Shown here one piece after another: positions 46,801-59,130 of a DNA stretch of 64,000 bases (the first letter of the stretch is position 1; the number at the start of each line of letters is the position of its first letter). A model generated the notes under the pieces. The model made no database searches. It was given only the letters and a program-made list of their open reading frames with translations, and was not told the DNA's origin. Origin of the DNA: Hyaloscypha bicolor E (Eukaryota > Ascomycota > Leotiomycetes > Helotiales > Hyaloscyphaceae); the NCBI RefSeq assembly GCF_002865645.1, contig NW_020194638.1, positions 1,729,974-1,793,973 on the forward strand, in the 5' to 3' direction. A program made the position numbers and the translations under genes.

Positions 46801-48039
46801 ACTGCAACGTTCGACCCCTAAAATGGGGAGCAGTCTCATAACTGCAGCCATCTGGGTACCCCAGGTTTCCTTTCGAGCCCGATATGCTTGGGAGACTAGG
46901 GCACTGATCGAGGGATCCCCCAAGTGGCTCAGGCATTCTAAACAATCCAGTCTTTTGTTTGTAACGCTTTGACTGATACAAAAGTACGCGAGTATGGCCG
47001 TGTCATCGTTGTCACTCATCACGACGGCAGCATCGACCAAGTTCAAGAGACGATGTACCATATTCGGGACATCGTGAGCCATCCCCCTTCCCACTTCAAA
47101 AACTAGGCTACCCACTGAGTGACTAGTAAGCGATGGGATGAATCCTTTGGCTTCCACTGCTTCCCGAAGAGTTCCATGTCTGTCGTAGACGAAATCAGGC
47201 CCTTCCAAGACAAGTGCATTCGAGAGGGTCTGACGTTGACCTGGGGAAAAAAGCTCCCACCGGCCAACTCGTGTCAAATCAGGACTCCAGTTTGCCCACG
47301 CACGCCAGTGCGGGAAGTTTTCGTATAGAAGCTTAGTGGCATCCAGGTTCTCCGGCAACGACTCAACAGACCTCTGAACAAAATTTCCAAGCCATTCAGT
47401 GGCTATTTGAGCCCGCCGCCACTGGTGTTGCCCTCGCAGCTCCTCGAGTTGCGTTGAAAACTTGACGCATGCCAATCCGACCAAGGTTTGGATATGTGGA
47501 TGAATGAGAAAGTTGGCAGGAACTCCATTGATCAAAATCTGGAGCAACGCCTGGAGGTCCCGGACAGTAGAATTTGAAGCCATCAACTCTATCGTCCTCC
47601 GCGCCTCGAGGGCACTGACCGCTCCCTCATTGACATGATTAGCAGCAATGATGGCTTGGAGGTAGGATGGAAGCCCATAGGAATCTCCTAGTTTGATGTT
47701 GAGGTCACCGGCAAGTAGGTCTCGCACGGACTTTGGTGACATTGCATGTCCACAGGCCGCGATTGCGATGTCCTTCGCTGTATGATTCTTTATGAGCAAC
47801 GCTAAACAGGCGTCACGATCCTCTACCGTATTCTTCCCCCTCTTTTTGATCAAGTAACTATCGGTGATCCGACGGAGGGCTGCCCAGGGGAACGAGGCAT
47901 TGGGCACATATCCCAACCCGACGGGATGCTGATCTCCAGCTTCAAAAGATACCTGCCGATGCCAGTTGTCGCTTTGCCCATGAGAAGAAAATTTGGACTT
48001 GATTGAAAAGTTTGAGCTTGAACGCCGAAGAGGCGGCAT
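43878..48039 (-). CDS. PARP6/8-like ADP-ribosyltransferase, large
   Basis: Three exons on the minus strand, 48039-46803, 46674-45709 and 45598-43878 (GTAAGG/TAG, GTAAGC/TAG), give 1307 aa. The first ~735 residues are helical with no domain I recognise. The C-terminal third matches the PARP6/PARP8 layout: a zinc-binding-like CITCGRDHG...CSNAVC segment, the helical DCLLSMVYSAASTGN block, then the ART core with FHGTSLDRLF (His about 1197) and GAGVYCATEPSTSWSYC (Tyr about 1232). The third catalytic position could not be placed, so mono-ADP-ribosylation is more likely than chain formation. Many fungal members of this type carry a ubiquitin-conjugating domain; none is visible here. A gene with a U-box-like segment lies directly upstream on the same strand. 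Confidence 0.75.
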
Positions 48040-48572
48040 TTTGCTCAGCCTGGTCGTGCCCAGCCTCGCCTGCTCAGGAAGCTGAAAATGATTGGTGGGT
48101 CTTTTCCATCAACAAAGAGAGTGTCATTAAAGTACCGAGGAATTACAAATGAATTCATAGAAAACAGGTAGGCACAATTAAAAAGAAGGGAAACATTTGC
48201 AATGAACGTACCGCAAAGCTAGGACGCTGCGTTTTGGGCCGTGACTGAGTGACCTTTGAGGGCCCTTCCTTTCGGTGAAGTCTAGGCACCACGCTGATCA
48301 CCAGCACGCACCCAATCAAAGTCAACTGCGAAGAAAACGCCCTCAAAAACAGCCCGTTCAATCACGTTACATTCACAGACTACCAATGAAAACAAGTACT
48401 CTTCGGCATTATGCACGAGAATCATTAGCTGCCACATGTGAACAAGGAAAAGGATCGCTGGACAGGCAAAGCCGGGCGCGGGTTGTCAAGGACTACGCAG
48501 GAGCCGCTAAAAATTCAGCCTCTCATATTTAAACAGTTTATTCAAGGGAGCCCACGCCGGGCATATTCTCGG
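48040..48572. other. Spacer between two minus-strand genes
   Basis: About 530 bp holding the 3' flank of the U-box-like gene and the promoter of the PARP-like gene. Short frames only. Confidence 0.4.
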
Positions 48573-50000
48573 TTACTTTGACCGTTTTAAGTGCCTTGCA
48601 GCTTGCTGTAAAAAGTCCCCAATTTTGTGGATGCATACAACATTTGCTTTTGCATCCCGAACAGCCTCACCAATGGTAGTGTCGAAAGCTTGGCCAGTGT
48701 GACTGTCTTTTGCAGGAACGCGGAGTTTATCGAGTGCCTTCTGCTCCGACCCCGGAAGTGTTGCGACATATCCGAGGAATTGGTCCAAGACGTGTCGACT
48801 CTCCATTTGGTCTTCGCTCATGTCCGCAAGCAGGACTACGGACATTTTCTCAAGCTCCTCGATTGTCTTTGGTCGGACACCTTTGGAAAGCTTGCCTTGT
48901 TCGACTCCCAAAGCTGCAAGCCCCTTTCCGAGGGGATGCTGCAAGATTGTTCGAATGTCTTCGGTAGTAAACATTTGGCGGCTGAGAGGGTTGCGCATTA
49001 TTCCGCCGTTGCTTTGAATCGCCTGAGCCAACTCCTCCATATCCCAGGGATAGCCATCCTCTGTTGCTAGAAACCGAGTCCGCGGGATATCGGCCACCTT
49101 ATCCCCATACATAGTTTCATCGCAGACATAAGTCCGGCGTAGAAGCTCGTGCTCCACATGCATCAGAGCCAGCGATGCGTTCCTTTTCATCCCGTTTGAA
49201 AGCGCAGAGGACAACATGCCCACCCTTTTGACCAGAGCCTCGCGCACGGCATCATTGTCCGGGTGACCAGATTGCGATCGTAGCCAGCGAGCCATGTCTT
49301 CTAGATCACCGATAGCAATATCCACAGCTCTCTCGGGATTCTTCTCCATGGCCCGCGCTACTGCCTGAGCGCTTCCCGGTTGCCTTACTCGTACGACAGA
49401 GCTAATACGCCCATCAGTTATATCTGTCAGGTTTTGAATGTGCACATCGAAGCGCGGGGAAATTGACGCTTCTTTTTTCTTGGAGGCGGAGAATACTTGG
49501 TTCTTGAGCAAATTCATGAATGAGATCCCTTTTCCTTTTCCTGTTTTCTCTGGGACTGGAACCAGAGGCTCATGTTGCTTTGCCAAATCTTTCACCAAGC
49601 AAGTCTCGCGAAGCAATTTCGCTGCTTTGGTGCGTAAGGCATTGTAGCCGCGAAGCAGCTCGAGTTGCGCTTCCTCGATATCGACAGGCACCGAAGGCGG
49701 AGGGGGTCGAGGAGGTGGGCCTGCCGGAGTTGGGATGTGATGTGATTGCGATCGAGTAGAGTCGTCTTCAAATAAAAATTCTTCCATGGAAAGAATCTCT
49801 TCGTCATAAGGGTCGAGATCCAAGTAAGCTCGAATGGCATCTCTTGCGGCGTCGACCCATCCTGCCTCCATACATTGCTGGATAAGTAGCCTGCGAGCTT
49901 CCAGAGCTGGGGGGTTGCGATCTATCTCGTCATAAAGGTCGTTGAGAAGAGTCATGTCAATTATAGGAGGACTGCGTGATGAGCTCGCAAAAGTCGCCAT
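48573..50000 (-). CDS. Conserved fungal-type protein with a U-box-like segment
   Basis: A single-exon gene of 475 aa from ATG 50000. The N-terminus (ARRLLIQQCMEAGWVDAARD, AIRAYLDLDP) looks like one TPR-like helical pair. A Pro-rich linker (PPPRPPPP) follows at about 94-104, and then a long helical region. Residues about 320-365 (TEDGYPWDMEELAQAIQSNG, NPLSRQMFTTEDIRTIL) resemble the second half of a U-box, with the loop, helix and NPLSRQ turn, but the first part (CPIT-like) is not clear. If it is a U-box it would recruit an E2 for ubiquitin transfer. This is inference from pattern only. It sits 530 bp upstream of the PARP6/8-like gene on the same strand. Confidence 0.55.
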   Translation of the reverse strand: MATFASSSRSPPIIDMTLLNDLYDEIDRNPPALEARRLLIQQCMEAGWVDAARDAIRAYLDLDPYDEEILSMEEFLFEDDSTRSQSHHIPTPAGPPPRPPPPSVPVDIEEAQLELLRGYNALRTKAAKLLRETCLVKDLAKQHEPLVPVPEKTGKGKGISFMNLLKNQVFSASKKKEASISPRFDVHIQNLTDITDGRISSVVRVRQPGSAQAVARAMEKNPERAVDIAIGDLEDMARWLRSQSGHPDNDAVREALVKRVGMLSSALSNGMKRNASLALMHVEHELLRRTYVCDETMYGDKVADIPRTRFLATEDGYPWDMEELAQAIQSNGGIMRNPLSRQMFTTEDIRTILQHPLGKGLAALGVEQGKLSKGVRPKTIEELEKMSVVLLADMSEDQMESRHVLDQFLGYVATLPGSEQKALDKLRVPAKDSHTGQAFDTTIGEAVRDAKANVVCIHKIGDFLQQAARHLKRSK

Positions 50001-51501
50001 GATTGCGGATCAAATGGTTTGATGAGCACTGGAGATCTTGCTTGATTTTCCCAAGAGTTGAAGGGAAAGCATTGGAAATTCAAGGGAAAAGCTGGACGCG
50101 AAGGTAAGGCTCTATCAGTGAGTTGAAGGGGTAGCTTCACGAATAGCGAGCTCAATTGGGGCAGCGTGCCCGCCGAACCATGAAAGCGAGCAGGCTCCAG
50201 GACCGTTCCCTCGAGGGTCTCATGCATGCCGACAACCACTTGGCGCCACACTGCAGGTTGGTTCAAAGGAATCGGGCGTGGGAAGACGCGATGAAAGGTC
50301 GAGATTTACTGTGGACGTCGTCCTGCCGTCTCCACTTTTTACTTCTACATTCGGCCTAGTGCGCTGGGGAAGCTTGCTTCCCTGCCAGCACATCACGGAC
50401 GGATCAATCCCGCTGGATGGCTCTCCTTTTCCCGTCAAGCAATGCCGGGAATGTCGACGATCACGCTCCTCTCCCACCGCCAATACTCCGTACTGTCAAC
50501 AGCACGGATTCTCACCTTTTTCGAACCTAAGGACGCTAACACTGGACCCTTGTCGCAGGCGAATGCCCTGGCGAACCCCCACATTTCAGGAAGCAAACAC
50601 CCAAAATGCCCCTACGGAAAGAACTCGTTCATGACCAAAACACCCGACGCAGCAAGGCAATCTCACCACGACGATAATGCATCAACTGATGGCCCACCAG
50701 GCTTGAAGTCAGTCATGAATAGGCTTGATTAAAGTATCTACCGTGACTAATTTCTTCGGAAGGTCGATAGTGGCTGGGATACCGATTCAGCCTTGGGTAG
50801 CGATGGTCAAATGTGAGGGCTAATACCAAGACTTGCTACTGATTGCTCACTACTTTGGCAGCTCGTCAACGGTTTCAATACGATCGAGTCTTTGTGACTA
50901 CATAGAGGAGAACGGACGAAAGTATCACAGATACAAAGCAGGCAGTAGGTTCCACGCGAGCACAGGCCAGGCCAGGGCTGACCTCCCATAGCATGTATCC
51001 TACCCAATGACGAGGTCGGTCCAACCAGCAACGCTTGTTGTGGGCACTTCCGCTGACACAGCTTTTTTTTCCTAGACTGAACAAGAGAGATTGGATCCCC
51101 AACATCATTTATTTCTGTTAGCTTTAAAAGGCAGATTGTACCTCGCTCCAATTGACAACATCCCGTTGCACAATGTTTTGGATCTTGCAACGGGGTATAT
51201 TTCAATGTCAGCCCCACTTTTCAAGCGCCAAGGATTCGCTTAAAACCCACTCGTCCCCCTTTTCCGTAGGCTCGCGATGTCAACAATTGGGTGAAAGAGG
51301 TGATTATACCTCAAACACCGATACATTGAAGGGTGATGGAAGCGCTCATTGTACCTATGATGTTGGTATACTTGAGAGGGATAACTCTCGAGAACCTGTT
51401 GTCCGTATATTGGTTATATGGGCGCGCATGTATCTTTGGTACAGAAAGAAACTGAGTGTCAGTTTCTCGCTCGTGTACGTGCCCCCGGGTTGAATAGGAG
51501 A
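50001..51501. other. Intergenic
   Basis: No convincing gene. A plus-strand ATG frame at 50442-50732 (96 aa, beginning MPGMSTITLLSHRQ and ending GPPGLKSVMNRLD) is hydrophilic at its end and could be a small gene, but nothing supports it. The left end is the promoter of the U-box-like gene. Confidence 0.35.
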
Positions 51502-51738
51502 CTATCCATACCGCTTCAGCTCGCCACTGAGTGTCTTACTCGCATTCGTAGGGCCGAGACCTGTAAATTCGAGCGTTCTTGCTACCGCAGGTGCAGCGGC
51601 ACCAGCGGTGGCGATTGGAGCTGTGATGAAAGTTGCAATTCCTGCCCACGCGAGAGCGTTCATGCTGGTCCCGTATTTGATGTACGTGACGTCGTTCATG
51701 TCGCTGTAAACAGAGCAGTAAGCACCCATGACTGACAT
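51502..51738 (-). CDS. Small membrane-type ORF, hypothetical
   Basis: From ATG 51738 the frame gives 78 aa. It starts MSVMGAYCSVYSDMNDVTYI, has a hydrophobic Ala/Thr/Ile-rich stretch (ALAWAGIATFITAPIATAGA) and ends with a polar GPTNASKTLSGELKRYG. The frame is open further upstream without an ATG (to 51858). One membrane segment is likely. No family is recognised; it may be a real small gene or chance. Confidence 0.35.
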   Translation of the reverse strand: MSVMGAYCSVYSDMNDVTYIKYGTSMNALAWAGIATFITAPIATAGAAAPAVARTLEFTGLGPTNASKTLSGELKRYG

Positions 51739-53526
51739 TGGTGTTCGTTTTGCAGGGATGGTGTATGGTTGTGGAAGATGTGGCTGGCTTGACGCTCTGG
51801 AGGGAAGTGGCTGTAGTTGTGGTTGGGAAAGATATGTGGCAGCGACCTTTGATGTCAAGAATCACGAATAGAATTTATCTTGCATGAACCATCATTCACC
51901 ATTTGCGAGCTTCTGATGCATACGTAGATATCTTTCGAGGACATGTGAGACAATTTGAGAAAAGCAGGATTCACGGTCGAGGCTAAACCGTACTCGTAGG
52001 TTGTGACGGCTTACGCAGCACCCTGACCACGATATATTGAATGTCGGCCTCAATCTTCTTGTAGGTGGTATTCCACGTACAAAGACATGAGACAATACAT
52101 TGCTGGCAGTGCATGATTGAAAAGGTGCCAAGCCGCAAATGGCTCACGAAAAAGAATGGATCTACTGCAGCAGATTGATAGATTGCAAAGATATTAAGTG
52201 TGGGAGTAAAATGGCGTATCGATGCTTAGTCAGTTGCAAGTGCAGCAGGTCGAGATATAAGAAAGTGAACAGATGATTGTTGATATAGTGCAAATAAATT
52301 GACATAAAAGGAACATCAAACGTCTCTCGGAGCCTCTATCCAACAAACGTCCATCTTCTTGAGCCATCTAGCCATCCGCATCGCTGCTGCGGCTCAACGA
52401 GATTGATCCTTCCGGATCGCTGCAAGCTCAATTTGGGGATGACATGTGTGATGCAAGACCGGGCCAAGTTCCCCGCCAAATACGCTCCTCAGAACTTCAT
52501 GTCCTAATACATAATATTAATTAAACGGGGACCTAAAATGATCCTGCCCCTCTTCATCTTCACAGACCTATGCATATACCGAGACTCAACTGAAGGGCGG
52601 TTTCAATGAGTGCAGCTTGTCCGCAAATTCTGAATTTGCGGAATTAAAGATGTATAAAGCTAGAACTCCTGAAGTTGGCAGATCATGGTCGATAGGAGAA
52701 ATAAATCAGAAGGTGCAAGGCGAATAAAAGGCAGTAGGCTTGACGAATTTTGATGGAATCGCAGTCTTCGGTGTTCAAAGAACCAAAACTAATGATATGC
52801 TCTATCACAGAAGCAGCTTAAGAATTTTCAGGTCACAATATGTCACCCAGGTCTAAAAAATGTTGTTGTTCTTGTTCCAAACGTCTAGTACATCGGATGA
52901 AGCAGATCCTCTAGGGGCTAGACTTCATCCGGACTTTCGGGTAACTTGCTGTCAAATGTCTCCTCTTAGTCAATAACCAACAAGACGTGTTGCTTAAACT
53001 AATAGCTGCAAAGCGATAAATGATGGTACAGCACGTAATTAATATTTGTCGTCTGCGTCGCTTGGAACCGTTGCTAAAGCCTATCGACTTCGACTTCCTC
53101 GCGCCCCTCGCCTTCAAAGCTTCCGAAGTGTCTTCCTTGTGCCTCGCGGAGCCTAGAGCATCGGCGAGCACTTAAATAGTTTTTCGCAACCTCTCAGCAT
53201 CGGGGGAGCTAGGACTACTCTGCCTCTGCTAAATCTCTTTCGGAGCAATCGGATGATGCCTCAATTGAAGCGTTCTCAAGGTCGTGTGCATTGACTTTCG
53301 AACCAGCTAGGGTTTTGGCCTACTATTTCGGCTTTGATCCTTGCCTTTGCTAATCTCTAGCATTTGAACCAAGTCTCAAAAGACTCACATATTGAAAAGA
53401 AATCGAAGAAATTATGACTTACCATCAAATTCAATCCTCACCGCCAACCCCATCTCTCATGACAAAGTAAATTCATTAAACATTGAAATTATCCGATCAT
53501 CCTCTTTGCACTTTCTCAAAACCTCA
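51739..53526. other. Intergenic, 1.8 kb
   Basis: AT-rich spacer, no gene recognised; the minus frame at 52911-53171 has no domain. Confidence 0.4.
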
Positions 53527-55927
53527 CTAACTCGTAACATTCCACCCAACAGCCGTATAGTTCGCCGGAATCACAGTATCCAACCAGTCACTCCCCATCT
53601 TCTTTACCAACGCATCCGTGAGCCCCGTAATACCACTCGCAGTAAAAGCCCCAAGAATAGGGAGGATTGCTGAACCTTCGCAGTCACTGTGGGTGCTCTC
53701 GGTGCTACTTGGGTTCGAGGTATCGCGCTTGAAGTTGATTCCTGGTGAGACGGTGCCGCTGTTTTGAATTAGTGAGGGAAATAGGAGAGGGAGAGGAAGA
53801 TGGGTAAGGCGAGGGAATACCAGTTGTATTGGCTCTGACTCGCCCTCAATTCACAGAGATACGTCGTCTTGCAAGTCCCTGTGCATGTTGCAGCGCTGTA
53901 ATCTCTACCGCGTCTTGCATACCATGTTTGGAATACATCGTCGTCGTTCTCAAACAGAACAGTCACGTTGTGCCAAAATGCAGGAGTGAGTTCCGCCGTG
54001 GCGTCCGTGTAAGGAGGAGTCAACAGAGAGCCATAGGCCTCTTTTACGCTGTAAAGCTTCTCCCAGACTGGACCGGATTGGTATGTGGGAGAGGAGATGT
54101 TGGCGTAGTAGACTGTGTAATCTAGGATTGCAAATGTCACTGGATCCACGCTGTAGACTCTGAACGTAGGGTTTCCGGAAGTTGGCGTCAGAGCGGGCGC
54201 GATGTATGATACCATCACTGCGGTCTCTGAGGTAGGGGCTGCTGGCGTTGAGTAAGCGATTTCGAACTCATCTTGATGTGTGTGACCGTAGAAGGTGGCG
54301 GAGATCGTGGCATCGAATCGTTGGATGATTTGATCTACGAGAGTCAGTCTGGGAAGGGGGAAAGGTAGGATTCGAAAGGTACCAAAGTATTCAGATTGGT
54401 CGTGGAACGCATCACTTTTACCGAGAGGCATATGTCCTATAAGCCAGACTCGTTCTCCTGCCGCTTCAGCAGCTTCAAGCTCAGTCACAAGCCAAGCTAG
54501 TTGACCGGAAGGATCCCTTTCCATGGTTTCCTCATAGAGCCAGAAATTTTGCTGTTCTCGAAGTCACAACTTTGTCTCCAGCATTGAGATTCATTAACGT
54601 ACCTTGTACCAGAAATTTGTATTGACGCTGATAATTCGAAGACCCTGTGAGGTCAAGACAGAGTAGGAGCCATAGTTTGAATCTGCTTCAGCGGCAGCAG
54701 TAGCTCCAATCCAAGAAGACCAATCAGACGACATTGTATCATATGCCCATTGAGTGGTGATGGTTGTGTCTACTGCCCCAGGTGGGAATGAGTTGACGGG
54801 ACTGGCGTCATGATTACCAACAACAGCGTAAGCTTGACCAAGGCGCTTCATTCTCGTATAGGCATCGTTCAGATCGTTCGTCACTTCAGTGTCTTGTGAA
54901 ACTCGTCAGAAAATAATGAGTATAGCATAGAAAGTCAAAAGGTTACCAGTGACAAGCCATACTGCTCCTTCTACCACATCTCCGGTGAAGATTCTGGATA
55001 TCATCAATTCTTGCTCATAAATCAAAGGTCCAGACTCACGTAAAGGCATTGTCAGGAACAAGAGATTCAATAGCAGAATACAAACTCTCCTCAAGAGTAA
55101 CCGGAGAATCACAGGTATGCTCCCCCTAATATTGATCAGCCTTATTCTCTTGCTAGGGATCTGGTGCCTACATATTTTCCAGCAGGATAACTGTTATTTC
55201 CCGGCACATCTGCAGTTGTGTACGGTCTACAGCAAATGTTCTTCGTACAATCATAACTCGCACCAACCTCGTAACTCAAGTCAACATGGATATCAGAAAT
55301 ATGAACGACTTGAATTGGAGATTTTCCACTGGGAGCTGGACGAGTGGTAGCTGGTTTGTCACTCATGGAAACGGTGTAAGCTTCGATGTCTGGCCACTGG
55401 CAGAGTCCAAAGACTGTGAGGCAGAAAAGCTGAGAGGTCCGGGTGCCAATTGTCATGACTCTGAGGTCGTGGGCGAGGATTGGACCTTCGAGTCCAATGG
55501 CACCGGTGCTGAAAAGGTCAGTTAAGATTAAGTTTGACTGGGCCTCGCCTCCTACCAAACATCGGCATCATCAATTCCCTGCCTGTACGTCAGCGGATAT
55601 CTGTGAAGGTGTGGGCAAAGCTTACAGCCAGAATGCAGATATCGGTGATTACGGCAACAAAGTTGTCATTGCCGGTATGAGCAAGAACTTTCAAGACTAC
55701 CAGCAGAACCTAGCTTTTCATTAGCTCATCTCCCTTGAAGTTTCTTCTAGCCATACATTACAAGCTACACAAGTTGTCGCATCCTCAATGTCCGTCAAGA
55801 TATCCGACACCGTTGATCTCTTGCCGAAGGCACTCAACGCTTGCCCAGTCGTCTCCGAGAGAGTAAGACTCGACGTGAAGGCAGGCAGAGCGGCGAGCAG
55901 TCCCCCAACAATGGTTAAGAACCGCAT
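53527..55927 (-). CDS. Acid-sphingomyelinase-like phosphodiesterase (saposin-B plus calcineurin-like domain), secreted
   Basis: Ten exons on the minus strand: 55927-55757, 55709-55626, 55578-55556, 55508-55172, 55125-55040, 54993-54947, 54892-54603, 54551-54383, 54334-53821, 53758-53527; 650 aa. The start MRFLTIVGGLLAALPAFTSS is a signal peptide. A saposin-B region with paired Cys (CVAC, DIC, DADVC) follows to about residue 110. Metal-site motifs of the calcineurin-like fold come in order: SDIH (~164), GDVV (~238), GNHD (~275), GHMP (~385), GHTH (~419). The C-terminal Cys-rich domain (CTGTCKTTYLC) and the end VIPANYTAVGWNV match fungal sphingomyelinase-type proteins. It should hydrolyse phosphodiesters such as sphingomyelin outside the cytosol. 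Exon 3 is only 23 nt. Confidence 0.88.
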
Positions 55928-56866
55928 CTTGATGAACGAGTGGATGATACAGCGAAACTTGGATTCCTCAACCAAGAGTACAAGGAGAAAGCAATCGCAG
56001 TTCAACTAGAGCCCACAACCCAGAGCATGGCAAGAGAGGAAAATGGTATACTTAAACATTTCTATTCGTCATGCTCAGCCTGGTAATCTACATCGCCTCT
56101 AACTTCTCCGCAGTGAAGGTCAGGAGCCTCGGGACCTAATTTCGCATGCATGTCTGCATGCGCATTTCCCAGCTCCATAACATCGTCGATATACCCTACC
56201 ACACCCCTATCTCTCCTCTCCTGTCTGCGGATCATCGAGAACGGCGTCCAGTTCCAGGTCGTGGCCCGAGAAGCTTTCACGTAGCGCCGGGTAGAGCTCG
56301 TGGCCCCTGGCTGAAAGCCCCTGTAGAGATGCAAGCGAGCCAGATCGTGCGCGAAGGTTTAGCCAACACGAGCTCGGGTGGGTAACAAGCTTTTCTGCCA
56401 ATATGGACCGGCAAACTGGGGAGTGGAACGATGCTTCTCCGACGTCCGCCGGGCAGCAAGTTGAACGTTTCCTGGTCGAAAGTGGACGATGGAGCTGGAG
56501 TGCAAAAACCTGACTTCGATCACGAGGCGGGTGAACGTGAGGAGTTGTGTGGTTGAAGAAGTCGCATTCAACATTCCGTCCGTATCCGCAACGACTAGTT
56601 GGACATTGGAGATGTGACTACTGAGAAGAGTTCAATATCCTGAGACGTCGGGGAGATTGAAATCCTGAGAGCTCTCCGGCTTCCATCTACTCTTCACCTA
56701 CTCCAGTAAACACCAGTACATGGTTGCCTGCTTAGGCACATTTTGGAGCACATCTCTCAATTCGGAGCCAAATTTTGTAGTACACCAGGGCTTGCAATTC
56801 CCGAAGTCCATCATGTGCCATACTTTACAGAGCCGCCATAACGCCTTTTCGTTTCATGCATATCCC
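55928..56866. other. Intergenic
   Basis: Promoter of the phosphodiesterase gene and 3' flank of the SF3A1 gene. Short frames only. Confidence 0.4.
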
Positions 56867-58577
56867 TTATTTCTTGTCCCCAAACTTCTGATGAATAGCT
56901 CTAATCTGCTCCTCCACATTAACATTCTGCATAACCTCCAACCGCCTTGGATCCCCCTTCTCGAGCTGCACCCCATCATAGCTGTTCATCGCGGCCTTCT
57001 TCCTCCGCGCCAACTCCTCTTCGGTAATCATCTGTCCCGTCGCGCTATCAAAAAGATCACTTCTCTGACTTGCTAACCTCTTCAAATTGTTAGCAACATC
57101 TGCTGTTGACAGATTAGTCGTGGCGTAACGGCTGTCAGCCTTGGCCTTTTGCTCTTTCCAGCGAGGATCGAGGAGTTCAACTGTGATATTGTTAAAGTGT
57201 GTACGAAGACGAGGGTGAAGAGTAATTACTTCTCATGTGCTCTTCAAGCTCGTTGGCAGGCATCTGTTGACGACAATTTGGACATAAGACCATATTCTGC
57301 TTAGAAGCCGCTCTTGCTGCTGCTCTTGGCACGTAGTTCTCCTTGATCCTCATCGGTGCAGCACCTCCCTTTGCCTCCGCCTGTGCTTGCTGAGCACGTT
57401 GTCTCGCCTCAGTTCTCTCCCTGATACGTTGCTCTTCCTCATCCTCTTCATCTGCATTCCTCATCCGCGTATCTTGGTATTGTGGCTGGTACGCTTGTTG
57501 AGGTACTTGCGGAGGAGCCACCTGCGTTGGTTGTTGGGGATAGTTATTATAGTAGTCGTTGTCCTCCGGCATTGCTTCTTCGATCCGCATGTTGGCCGAC
57601 GCACTCCCAGACATCATAGCCTTCTGATCCAGTGAAGCAAACTGCAAAGTCGACAAGGAAGTCGGTGGAGGAAGTTGAGTGTGATCATCCGCCTCTGTAA
57701 ATACCACCGTCTCAACGACAACGAAGTCATGCCAGTCGATCTGCGCATATGTCATCCTCTCCTTCTCAGCCTCTTCTTCTTTCTTCTGCTTCTGCTCATC
57801 CTGAAATTTGAACCATTCCGCCCTCTGCTTTGCTCTTCCAAGGACGTGAAACTTATCGTCGACGTTGGCCTGTAATTCCTTAGTTCGTTCCTGCTGCAGT
57901 TTCCCACCTTCACCATCCATTCCCCCGGCCCGTAAAAGCGCAGTATACTGATCAATCAGTCGCTGGAAAAAGCTATGTAGCGTATGATTCGGCCTCAAAA
58001 AGTCGAACTGGTAATTCCCCGTCTCCCTCTGACTCAAAGTCGTCATAAACTGCCGTCCATTCTTCGCCACAAACAGCGCAGTCAGCCTCACAACCTCTAA
58101 ATCTTGCGCACTGATATTCGGCATGCGCGCCGAGAAATGGAACTCCGGCGGTTCTGGGGGCCCTTTAGGCTTCTCTGCTTCAGCTGCAACTTCGCCTGCT
58201 CGCCCAGCAGCCACAGCCGTACCTCGACCTTCTCTGATCTCGCTGAGTCGCCATAGGTAGTATGCATTATAGGAATCGTTCGGGCTCAGGAAGGAGAATT
58301 TCGGGTTAGTCCTTTCTTTTTCACGAATGCGGTCTATGACTGTTAGCTGAATTCCTACGACTTCAAGAGGGGCTCGCCCACCTTCAAAGACCATCCCATT
58401 CCGTGCTACATATCCTGCTGTCTTTTCGAGAATGGCTAGAGAAAATATTAGCTGTGGTTCTTGACTGAGGGAGGGTGTCGCACCTTTGATCTCTCGAGGA
58501 GGCAGAACAACGCCGGGAGGCGCTTTGATCTCCTCAAGCGCCGCGATGGGATCTCCATTCGTAGCTGATGGAGCCAT
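56867..58577 (-). CDS. Splicing factor 3A subunit 1 (SF3A1 / Prp21 homologue)
   Basis: Three exons, 58577-58484, 58435-57230 and 57180-56867; 537 aa. Intron 1 (48 nt, GTGCGA, CTAAT branch, TAG) is a multiple of three without stops, but its removal restores the conserved REIKAILEKTAGYVARNG. Two Surp (SWAP) domains are clear: the first at about 33-85 (KTAGYVARNGMVFE ... FSFLSPNDSYNAYY) and the second at about 155-205 (LTALFVAKNGRQFM ... YQFDFLRPNHTLHSFF). A charged helical linker (EEEAEKERMTYAQIDWHDFV), a Pro/Gln-rich part and a CPNCRQQMPANELEEHMR motif follow. The product is a U2 snRNP component needed for branch-site recognition. The C-terminus ends without the ubiquitin-like domain of the human protein. 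Confidence 0.9.
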
Positions 58578-59130
58578 GTTGGGCGACTTGTGGGTGACTG
58601 GATGAGTTGAGTCGTTGATGGAAGAGTAGGCAATCGCGCTGAGGTTTCTGCTTCAACACGCTAAGAGTTGCAGCCTTGCCGAATGTGGCCAATCAACGTG
58701 AAGGCCTTTGACTATGGGCAATTTTTTTTTCGAAATGGATTGACTTAATTTCTATATGAAATGTATCCTTCATCTCAACTAGGTGTTATTCTCCTGCTTG
58801 CTTACTTTCTTGCTTTAGATCTGCATATATTCTCGAAATCACACTATCACGGGCATAAAGTTAAAACGTTATCACTTAAAAGGTCTATTATCTCTCCTCT
58901 TCTAATCTATGTTTCCACCCCCCTCATGCGTGAGCGACCGTCCGCTTGTTTCGTTGGCTGAATATATAATTATGTTCCGTTTGAGGTATTTACCGACCGC
59001 CAAACGCCTGGCCATACCCATTATGAGGCGCTGACACGCCGGTCGTAACGCCGTCCGCCCTTTGCAGAATCCGAGCCGTTTCCCACGAAGATGTACATAA
59101 ATGGTGCTGTCGTAATCCAACCGTTCCGGG
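58578..59130. other. Intergenic
   Basis: Spacer with the SF3A1 promoter and the 3' flank of the Sec2-like gene; no gene seen. Confidence 0.4.
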
